Shown piece by piece: positions 55,781 through 64,000 of a stretch of DNA of 64,000 nt. Where the stretch lies: positions 560,001 through 624,000 of the forward strand of contig JAQFVV010000254.1 in NCBI GenBank assembly GCA_028023455.1. The letters are read 5' to 3'. Source of the DNA: Epiperipatus broadwayi. Taxonomy: Eukaryota; Onychophora; Udeonychophora; Euonychophora; Peripatidae. The notes beneath the pieces were generated by a model that was given only the letters and a program-made list of their open reading frames with translations, was not told the origin of the DNA and searched no databases. The stretch's first letter is position 1, and each line of letters begins with the position of its first letter. A program made the translations under genes and the position numbers.

Positions 55781-56323
55781 ATATTAAGAAATGCAAAGAA
55801 AGTAAAGGAGAAAAATAAGAGTATATTCTTCATCTATTGATTGGTATGCTTACACTAAATGCAAGAACCTGATTGGGAGAAAAAAAAATTCTTACTGAGC
55901 TTAATTGGGTAGCCTAGGATGATATGACATTTTGTTGGCTATTTTTAATGTTTAATTTTCACAGCAAATTTTTTTCAGAAGCAAATGAAAGGCTTTACAT
56001 ATACAATCATATCTTTTTCATCAATACCTGGCTTAACACCCCAAAGTCAAATCTTATTGTTCAATGAGTTATTTAATGACTAAACTTTAACACTCATTTC
56101 TTTGAGTATCATTAAAGTTAAAAAAATATATTTAATTTTCAAATTTAGCATATGTATTTAAAAAGGGTTCAATACTTAAAAACAATCAAATGCATGAAAG
56201 CAATCCATACTTAAATAATACCAAACAGTACTAAGAATTTCAATCTGTTTGTTTTCAAGGCAGTCTTTTTTATTATGATAAAGATGAGTGTCCAGCTTTA
56301 TCTATGGTCTAATCAATATATAT

Positions 56324-57130
56324 ATTGAACCGGATTGAAATCCGATTCAATGGTGTTATTACAAAAAAGAAATTTATTAAGCTTTTAATTTTCATTAAAC
56401 GTTTAAGGTTTAAATTTTCATTATTATTTAAAAAGAATACGTGTATCAAAATACACATGCGTTTATATGTAAAACGGATCATTTTAATATTTATCGATTT
56501 ATTTTGAAATAGTTTTCTTATACCGCTTGTTTTTAAATCAATTTGATTATTAAAAACAAGCTGGCTAGTTAATTACACTCCTGTTGCTTTTATTTTAATT
56601 ATTGTAAATTAATTCTAAAAGCGGAGATTTGATTTTTATGTAGTTGTTTTCGTTTCAATAACCCTGGGTAGAATTCTTAGATTAGATTGAGCTGGAGATT
56701 AATATTTGCCCTGCCTTAGGTGTAGAAATTAAACAACAAGGCTAGTTTTCATGGGAATTCGAGGAAGGTATAAATAATACCAACAATTTTATGAGTTAGT
56801 CTATTCTCTTCTAACCTAGAGAGATTAAGTCAGCACTTTGTCAAGGTGATTTGTTCAGCTTTGTATTTCCAATATTCAGTTGGATTAACTTCTTCAACAT
56901 TTGTACCATTAGCAGATTGAACATTTAATCTTTAAAAGCAAAATTTGCAGTTACTAAAACAATTTTGCTTTCTCTGTGATGTCAAAATATACTGCTATAC
57001 ATTGGATAACCAACAATATGTCATGCTAGTTTAACTCAGAAGACGGACCCATGCCTGCCAGCTTTCCTTCAATCCTGCAATGAACACCTAAAATAAACAA
57101 GACCCCGCTGCCTCTACCTTGCCACTGTCA
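56324..57130 (+). promoter_or_regulatory. Promoter-like segment (TATA box and polyadenylation signal)
   Basis: TATAAATA at 56769-56776 in a GC-richer context is followed about 320 bp later by AATAAA near 57092. A near-perfect hairpin (ATTGAACCGGAT / ATCCGATTCAAT) lies at 56324-56351. The spacing would fit the U3-R-U5 of a solo LTR, but no second copy or clear TG...CA ends were found. The flank 55781-56323 has no other supported feature. Confidence 0.2.
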
Positions 57131-57499
57131 AAGAATTTGAAATGAACTAAAATAATAGTGTGCACTCTACATGAACATTGTTTTTACTGAGAGGTAACTA
57201 TTTTCTTTTTTATTCTTCCCAGGGTAAATTAATTCTCATTAAATCTCCACTCAATCTAATCATAAATATGTATTCCTAAACAATATAGCCTCATATTTAA
57301 TATTTGCTGTGTTTTCTAATATTTTGTAGTGTGTCTTGGAATCTTAGTTTTAAGATTCCAAGTTGCTTTCAATTTTTGTTTATTGGAGAGTGACGAATGA
57401 GTTTTATATTTTTATGCCTCACTTTTTATAAATGCTTTAGCAGTCATGTATATTTTAAATGCTTACCTGTAATTATTTTATTATTCAATAATTAATTTG

Positions 57500-58172
57500 T
57501 AAACACTGTGTTTGCACTTTCGCAAACCTCCAAAAATCTTTTGGCTGACGACTTTATTGTCTAATTTTCCGCAGGTGGGGATTTGATTTCTTCTATCTCT
57601 GAAAGTGGAAATTAGAATTGTGTTTTTCTTTGTAATTTTATGAGCCATCAGCAGGAAGATAAAATTTATCCCTTTTTAAATTACAGGTGAGCAATACTTT
57701 CATTCTGCTAAAGTATTTAAACTTTTAATATTTTCGTACTCATGTGCACTCTCCGATAGATTGATTTTTGTATTTATTGCGTGTGCTTTAAATTTATCAG
57801 AGCATGTACTCAGAATTTGTTTGTAAGTTTATTTTCTTTAAATGCTGGGGCAGACATAACTGTTTTTCTAATTATTTGCTCGTCTCCTATTGAGACCTTT
57901 AATTCTTATTTTTAGAGTAATTTTTGCCAATCGTTTGGCTGGGATTCACCAGTTTTAATTGTTTTCCTTCCATTTCCAATCATATTTTTCAGTTGTTCTT
58001 GGGGTAAATCAATCACCTTTATTTTAAATGTAATAATAGGTGCAGCTTCTACTGACCCTTGACATTTGGAGTCCGAAACATTTTTTTTTTGGGTCTCGAA
58101 AAACTCGTCAGTGCTGGTTTTGTTGATTTGTTTCAAGAATGTATTGTTTAAATGTTTGAAAGTGAAAACCAA
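57500..58172 (-). pseudogene. Unrecognised coding-like minus-strand relic
   Basis: An 86-codon frame at 57912-58172 contains KTSTDEFFETQKKNVSDSKC, VEAAPIITFKIKVIDLPQEQ and NGRKTIKTGESQPNDWQKLL. Downstream on the same strand, peptides in shifting frames (SIGDEQIIRKTVMSAPAFKE; LSESAHEYENIKSLNTLAE; SSAKRFLEVCESANTVFTN) have balanced composition. The pattern suggests a decayed protein, but I recognise no family. From 58173 to 59554 nothing else is supported apart from a C8 run near 58619. Confidence 0.3.
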
Positions 58173-59554
58173 TGTTTGGATGAATCCTCAGCTGAATAAA
58201 ATTTGCTTCCTCCCTTTATAATTCGTTTATTAGAAGATCAGTCGGTCTGTCATAGCTTTGCCTTTTATATTTCTGGTACATGCCTGAGTTAACCCTATTT
58301 ATTGTGTCAATAAATTGTACTTCATACTTTATTTTCTCTTAATAAAATTTTAGAATTTGTTTAAACTTAATTTGGCTGATGTTTGTCTTTGTGCTTGTGT
58401 CTCAATTGTCTAAACAATTTAAGATCTCTTGTTTCTCCCTGAGTCTAGTCAGGGCAAACCATCATCATCTATTCTGATCACAGTAAACAAATTTTCCAGA
58501 CACGTAGTGGTCTAGTGGAACCCTCTGTGTCAAAATAGATTGATATACGAAATTAAAATCTTTTGTCCAGCACATAATATTGAAACAGATACACTGTTTC
58601 ACGTATATATTTAGAAGACCCCCCCCCGCAAATTAAAATGACATAAGTTAAATTTAAATCAGACTACAATATGTCAAAAATAAAAGACTAATTATACTAA
58701 ATATTTTAAAGAAAATCAAATTTTTTAAAATGAAAAAAAAAACCAAAAGCAAATACATTTATATTTGCAATTAAAGAAAGTATAAATCTTTCTTTATTAA
58801 AATTAATAAATTCAAAGTTAAAAATTATTTAGATAAAAATCTCTTTACTGCTTTCATTTCATTCTATATTTCAGAAGAATAATTTGTAAGGCAGAATGGC
58901 AGTAATTTAACACTAATTAAAAGTGTTTCTTCACCATGAGAAAATTAATTAAAAATTTGAACACACCAAGCCAGATAAGTAAAAACAGTCTGATCCTGCA
59001 AAATAGAATAGCTAATGAACTGGGATTAATGGCACAAACATGAATGAAAACACACCAAAAACCAATTGGATTCAGAAGGCACATCAGGTGAATCTATTCT
59101 GATAGAGAGAAAAGTATAAATAAGTTGGAGAATTCAGATACTTGAAAATCATGAGACAACAATTTTTTATTAAGATTTTTAGATTACTAGAAAAGTGAAT
59201 TGAACCATTAAGCAGCTCCATGAAGAATCAGTGTAATATGGACAGTTAGCCCATTTTTCTCTCTATTCACTACCATGAAGTAAGCCTCCAGTCCCTGTCC
59301 AAGCCTTTTGTTCAAATCCAAGACCCCCCATTATTTAGAAACAGCAATAAATCAAGACCTTAGTTAAAAGGTAAGCATTAGAAAATAATTCAATTATTAA
59401 TTCTACAATAGTAATAATGTTTCACCTATCAGTTATTAATTCTATAATAAGTTAACAATAGAAAATTAACAAAATAATATGAAAACATTAATTGCATTAA
59501 ATGTTCAAAATTATAAATGTTCTGCAAATATGGAATGGCTGATAACAAACTTGT

Positions 59555-59945
59555 GTAAAAATATATGTCCATGTTTGACTGAATAATAATTATCTACAAA
59601 CATGAAATTGTTATATATTAGAATAATTAAATGATGATGATTTATAAATGTTTAAATGCTTACCTGAATAGTCCACATCTGGGTAAAATGATAAAATCGA
59701 TGTGAAAATATACATCTATGTTTGACTGAATAATAAATATCTACAAACCTGGAAGTGCTATATATCAGAATAATTAAATGATGATGATCTATAAATGTAT
59801 AAATACTTACCTAAATAATACACATCTGGATAAAGTGATAAGACCTATGTCTATGTTTGACTGAATAATAATTATCTACAAACATGAAATTGTTATATAT
59901 TAGAATGCATACCTGAATAAATCACATCTGAATAAAATGATATGT
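59555..59945. repeat. Tandem repeat, about 2.7 units of 134-148 bp
   Basis: The block TATGTTTGACTGAATAATAA, ATCTACAAAC, TATATATTAGAATAATTAAA, TGATGATGAT, ACCTGAATA and CACATCTG is repeated with starts near 59570, 59718 and 59852. The third copy lacks the middle. Confidence 0.75.
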
Positions 59946-61227
59946 ATACGTATACTTGATAAAAAAAAAAGTTTTTTGACTTCTGCACACAAGATGAACT
60001 GAAATAAGCTTTCATTTGATACAAATGATGAACTCAATTGGAAGGACTTATCAATAATTATTGTTAATAAAATTATTGTTATTAAAAATTAATTTTAGTT
60101 GTTCAGTTCCATTTTGCATTGCTAATCATTCATTGCATCCTGCTCACAAGAAGCCTCCTGAGCTATGTTCAGCATAACCAAACGATGGTAAGTAAGGTTG
60201 TAGTGATATGGAACTCTAGTGGTGCCATTTAGGAAACCAAACACAAATTTCTAGATGCTTCCAGTCTCTATGGCGCTACATCCTCTGATGAGCAGGAAAT
60301 ATTGTTGTAGGTGGGGTGACATCTGCATTGGGGAATGCCAATCAATAGTTCCTTCCTGCAATATGCTCATCAGGAAATAAAACCAACCAAGAGTGGTGTT
60401 GGGTGTTGTCCGGTTACAATATATATATATATATATCACATGATAGTTCAAGCATATGTACACAAGAATTTTCAACTTGTTGTCAAACAATCTTTATAAG
60501 TAAATGATGGAATAATACTTTTTTGCCATATAAAAGTTGTTGAAGATTTCTGATGTAGATAAGTGTATCCTCTTATCATGGGATTACATTTGAAAACCAT
60601 GTAGCTTTATGAAAAATCAGATTTATATATAGATGCTTAATTAATCCTTCTATAGAAGCATGTAAATAAATGATTATTATATGCAATTATTACAATTAGA
60701 AATTTTAATAACGATTAGCTAATTTTATAACATATATTTAAACGTTTTTAATAGATGTTTTGGATGTATTATTTACATTTCATTTTTATTATTTATGTGT
60801 GTGGGTGTGCGCGCGTGTTTTTGTAATAAATTAAAGCAATTTATATTTGTTCAGTCACTATATATATATGCTATAAAAAATTGAACATATCTCATAAACA
60901 GATGCACCTTTTGCATATTTTAGATTATTTGAAGTTATATTTTGTAAACCTAGTTATTTCATAAAATATAATCATTGAATTCTGTCAAATATTTGTTTTT
61001 ATAGTGGGGTATGTAATATTTACTCTCTTTATAAATATTTGTTTTACCTATCGCTATTTCATTATGTATTAATTTTAGATGAATCCAAAACAATGAAATA
61101 TACAGAAATCAGTTTTGAAAGTTAAACAAAAAATCTTTTCTTTCAAATAAAGTTATTATGGGTTCAATTTTTATTATAAAAATATTTCTATCTCATTTTT
61201 ATTTTTTAACTTTATGAACTTCAAAAA
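59946..61227. other. Spacer with short hairpins
   Basis: It includes a GC-richer patch (60120-60410) with a GCATTGGGGAATGC hairpin and two opposed CTGATGAG motifs, a (TA)n run near 60420, and a GT/GC-rich run near 60795-60815. No coding signal is convincing. Confidence 0.35.
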
Positions 61228-61292
61228 TTATTGACTTCCGGGTAAGCGGGTTCACTTACCGGCTGATGCTATGACACATGAGAAAAAAAAAC
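61228..61292 (+). repeat. SINE 3' fragment
   Basis: GGGTTCACTTACC resembles a box B. It is followed by GGCTGATGCTATGACACATG and an A run, the same tail as the SINE at 18.5 kb. The 5' half is missing. The interval 61293-62016 holds no other supported feature. Confidence 0.6.
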
Positions 61293-62234
61293 ACAAATTT
61301 CTTTTACCTTTTACAATATTTGATTTTTTCATTTTTTAAAATCCTCCCTTGTTTTCTTATATTTCTCTCTTATGTTCTCTTATCTTCTTAGACATATTCT
61401 TGGTCTTGCGTTAATGTGTTGTTTTCAATAATGTCTTAATGTTTGGAAATATAGAAATCAGCTTCATCTGTTGGATTTTAATAATATTAACATTGCTTTT
61501 TAGAGATTATATAACTTCATATTTATTCTCAATCACTACTTATAATATTTCCTTAAAAAACCAACAATATTTTTAAATATTTTATCTCCATAACATTAGA
61601 CATTACTTTTATTTTGGTTAACTCAGTTCTAAGTGACTGCAGTATAAATTATAATTGATTGTATAACAGTTCTTTATAAGTGTAAGTTAAAGTTGTGCGA
61701 GATGAAAAACTTAGATAATAATGAACTTCTTATATCTATTTTGCATTCTAATTTGTCTTTATATATATTTTTTAAATAAGACAATAATCCATAATTATTT
61801 TTTTTATAAATGAACTCAAGTGTTTTAAATCATCAAATTAGCTTCACAACATGTAAAAATTTCTATTATTTTATGGATGGGTTTTGTCCAGTTTCTAAGC
61901 TTTTTGTGAAGTGCTTTCCCTTTTATTTATCTATAATTATTACAAAATTGTAACATTTTTTATTTTACCATGATAATAATAAACTACAGAATTTTATGGT
62001 CTTGTGTTTGTTCAACAAACTATTATTTGGCTTGTATTTATTGTCTGGACTATTTTCATCAACTAATATGCGTATTGAATGTCTTTACAAAAATTCAACT
62101 TTATTTAAATATTCCAAATACATTCAACTGTTAGTATTAGCACATCAAACAGGTTAGTATGGTTATCCATCAGCTGTTAGTAGAAAAACCTTGAATAGAC
62201 AATAAAAAGAACCACCAAAAGAAAAAAAACAATT

Positions 62235-62730
62235 ATTGGTACCGCAGTGTACCCATATATATCAAAAATAGCAGACAATTTAAGGAAAATCTGCAATTAG
62301 TATAACATTAGAACAGCCTTCCAGGGCCATACCACACTATGAGGAATTCTAATATCTACAAAGCTTAAACTTGAAATGCTGAAAAGAAAAAAACTGCATC
62401 TATAAAATACCATGTGAATGTGGAAGAACATATATTGGTGAGACCAATTGTCTCATTGAAAAGTGATTGCATGAATACAAACTCATGAACAGAAGGGAGA
62501 GAACAGATGTGGATAAGGTAGCAGACCATGTATTTACCAATAAACATATATTCAATTGGGAAAACACAAAAATATTGGATAGAGAAGAAAAGATACAAAG
62601 AAGAAAATTTAAAGAAGATGCTCACATGGCAATGGAAAACAATCCCATAAGTCAACCTAATGTGACTATACATAATGTATGGAAACCACTAATCAACTTT
62701 GCTCTTAAGAAAAAAAAGTGGACAGATTAG
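62235..62730 (+). pseudogene. PLE-6 linker and GIY-YIG endonuclease
   Basis: The plus strand first gives the linker YISKIADNLRKICN, stop, YNIRTAF and degraded sequence, then after a frameshift near 62395 the nuclease: NCIYKIPCECGRTYIGETNC, LIEK, TGA at 62464, LHEYKLMNRRERTDVDKVAD, HVFTNKHIFNWENTKILDRE and RRKFKEDAHMAMENNPISQP, ending before a stop at 62728. IYK and YIGE are the GIY and YIG strands; R and E of the catalytic set (RLxEH, E in the last helix) are partly replaced. The style differs from PLE-1, -3 and -5, so this is a separate PLE lineage. The RT is absent. Confidence 0.8.
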
Positions 62731-62778
62731 GAAGAACCTCATAGATAAGTATATGAAATTTCTACTGATGGTTGCCTT

Positions 62779-62926
62779 TGGCAAGATGGCTCAGTTGGTT
62801 AGAGCATTACCTTAAAAAATCAATACTCAAGAGACTGTAAGGGTCTAGGTTCAAACACCATGCTATTACTGTCACTGGTTAGGCCAGCAACACCTGAAGA
62901 AGAAAGGAGAATAATATTCTCAAAAC
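62779..62926 (+). ncRNA. tRNA-like segment joined to a hammerhead-like core
   Basis: TGGCTCAGTTGGTTAGAGC (62787-62805) is a good tRNA box A, and GGTTCAAACACC (62850-62861) a recognisable box B, with a leucine-tRNA-like long interval between. About 30 bp later come CTGAAGA (62894-62900), a stem GAGAAT/ATTCTC (62907-62912 with 62916-62921) and AAAAC (62922-62926). A truncated second copy lies at 15893-16024. No functional tRNA is implied; an internal Pol III promoter is possible. Confidence 0.5.
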
Positions 62927-63114
62927 ATTGTGCATATACTAACTTGTTTGATGTGCTATCACTAATAGTTGAATGTATTTGGAATATTTAAATAAAGTTA
63001 CATTTTTTTAAAGACATTCAATACTCATATTAGATGATGGAAATAGTCAAAACAATAAATACAACTAAAACACCATCATCACAAACCTTCAGGAAAACAC
63101 TATTATTTGGTTTG

Positions 63115-63848
63115 CCTAACTAATAGTTTAAAGTCAATTTGAATTGGGAGATTATCTTGGGATTATTTGCATCTGTGAAATAAATGTTGATATATTCTAT
63201 TTATAGTGCATAGGATAAAATAAAATTAACAGTTTTTAAAGATATTGCACATTGCTATGATGATAATGAAACTGTTAATCATGTATAATTACATTTTAAA
63301 GTAATTATTGGCTAAAATCAATAACCACATTGATATACATTGGATGGTAAACACAAAGTTCATGAGTTTATTAGAAATTTCAACTCTGTAAATAGAAGCT
63401 TCTTTTTTTTTAAAAAAAAAAAAAGGGGGACCTTTTTTGGCTACCAAATGTTTAAAGAATGCTGGTAACAGCATAAACCTTAATCTTTTAAATATATTTA
63501 TTCATTGCTATATTAATTATTACAGTTATAAGATTAAATTAAAACCTGTCCACTCAACATTACTCATGTGTTCATTAAAATGCCTTTTTTTTTTACCAAA
63601 GTGATGTAAGAACTATTTGCATTTTCAAGATTCTCAAAAAAAAAAAAACCCCAATCTTCTTAGGTATGATAATGAAATTCATTTTTGTTTCTAAGGTCAT
63701 CTTTTTATTTTAAATTCGCCTTTTATGATCAATATTAAAATGAAATTATATATATATATATATTACAAAGAAATCAAGTCATATATTACATGACCTAATT
63801 TAACAAGCTTGTATTACAAATGTTATATATAGAGCTTGCAAATAAGCT
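63115..63848. other. Spacer with homopolymers and a short (TA)n run
   Basis: Nothing is supported except poly-T/poly-A runs (63401-63425, 63578-63594, 63637-63649) and TA at 63744-63764. Confidence 0.4.
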
Positions 63849-64000
63849 CTTAACAAGCTTTGCAGATTATCTCCAAACCCAGACCAATTTCTGCTACTGG
63901 CTTCCACAGTGAGGTGCTAGGTCTGGGGTTGGAGATATTTCGCAAAGTTTGTTATGAGTTTATTGGCCCTAGCACCTCACTGTAAAAACCAGTAGGAGAA
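63849..64000. repeat. Hairpin element family D, cut by window end
   Basis: TTAACAAGCTTTGCAGATTA with CTCCAAACCCAGACC pairs with GGTCTGGGGTTGGAG further on. CTACTGGCTTCCACAGTGAG and GTGCTAGG pair with CCTAGCACCTCACTG and CCAGTAGG near the end. The order matches the 41.1-41.5 kb element (AACAAGCTTTATCAATAAAT, GGCTCTCCTCAGTGTGGTGC). Confidence 0.65.

Larger units (their letters stand above)
62032..63064 (+). mobile_element. Penelope-like element with inverted ends (PLE-6)
   Basis: Left arm 62032-62160 and right arm 62918-63064 are inverted copies (TTGTATTTATTGT, TAATATG(C/A)GTATTGAATGTC, CAAATACATTCAACT, GCACATCAAACA). Between them are a GIY-YIG pseudogene (62235-62730), a tRNA-like segment and a hammerhead-like core. 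The flanks share CTATTATTTGG(C/T)TTG (62020-62033 and 63100-63113), a probable imperfect target duplication. As in PLE-1, about 35 bp separate the right arm from the right copy of the duplication. Confidence 0.75.

Noticed and set aside
60287-60385. Opposed CTGATGAG motifs as a hammerhead pair
   Set aside because: On one side there is no stem II between the boxes, and on the other the second box is not GAAAC.

Overview
The window is AT-rich eukaryotic nuclear DNA. I find no intact host gene and no certain structural RNA gene. Nearly everything recognisable is decayed transposable elements, microsatellites and hairpin-forming repeats. The mixture (many Penelope-like elements with GIY-YIG domains, Ty3/Gypsy, an endonuclease-RT LINE, ZMYM/hAT- and pogo/Tigger-type transposase relics, short tRNA-derived SINEs, long (TA)n tracts) suggests a mollusc, most likely a cephalopod. 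That placement is inference from repeat style; no species marker is visible.

Layout. 0-12 kb: relics of one LINE family (endonuclease at 3.6 kb, RT at 6.4 kb, C-terminal tail at 10.9 kb, all plus strand), a TIR element (5.12-6.33 kb) and a Penelope-like element (PLE) with inverted ends and a 13-bp target duplication (7.79-8.81 kb). 12-25 kb: a PLE palindrome (12.8-13.5 kb), copies of a dispersed repeat (family A), a SINE, a hairpin element (family B) and an unclassified GC-richer stretch (21.9-23.3 kb). 25-31.5 kb: an LTR-like promoter segment, then a minus-strand Ty3/Gypsy element between two ~186-bp LTRs, with gag, protease, RT, RNase H and integrase all traceable but broken by frameshifts and stops. 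32-46 kb: a Penelope-dominated block with an inverted dimer (32.6-35.5 kb), an element with a tandemly duplicated 3' region (38.1-40.3 kb) and a second inverted dimer (41.5-45.2 kb), interleaved with palindromes and (TA)n tracts. 46-50 kb: a minus-strand ZMYM/hAT-like transposase pseudogene interrupted by a plus-strand LINE fragment. 50-64 kb: smaller hairpin elements, a 1.35-kb TIR element with a perfect 8-bp target duplication, tandem repeats, another PLE with inverted ends (62.0-63.1 kb) and a hairpin element cut by the window end.

The strongest recurring signal is Penelope-type architecture. The elements repeatedly occur as inverted pairs. Several of their ends carry hammerhead-ribozyme-like cores (CTGATGA or CTGAAGA, a short stem, then GAAAC or AAAAC). 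Several ends abut (TA)n. The palindromic non-coding families B and D show the same motif order and may be derivatives of such ends. One module joins a tRNA-like promoter directly to a hammerhead-like core and occurs twice. None of the protein-coding copies looks functional.
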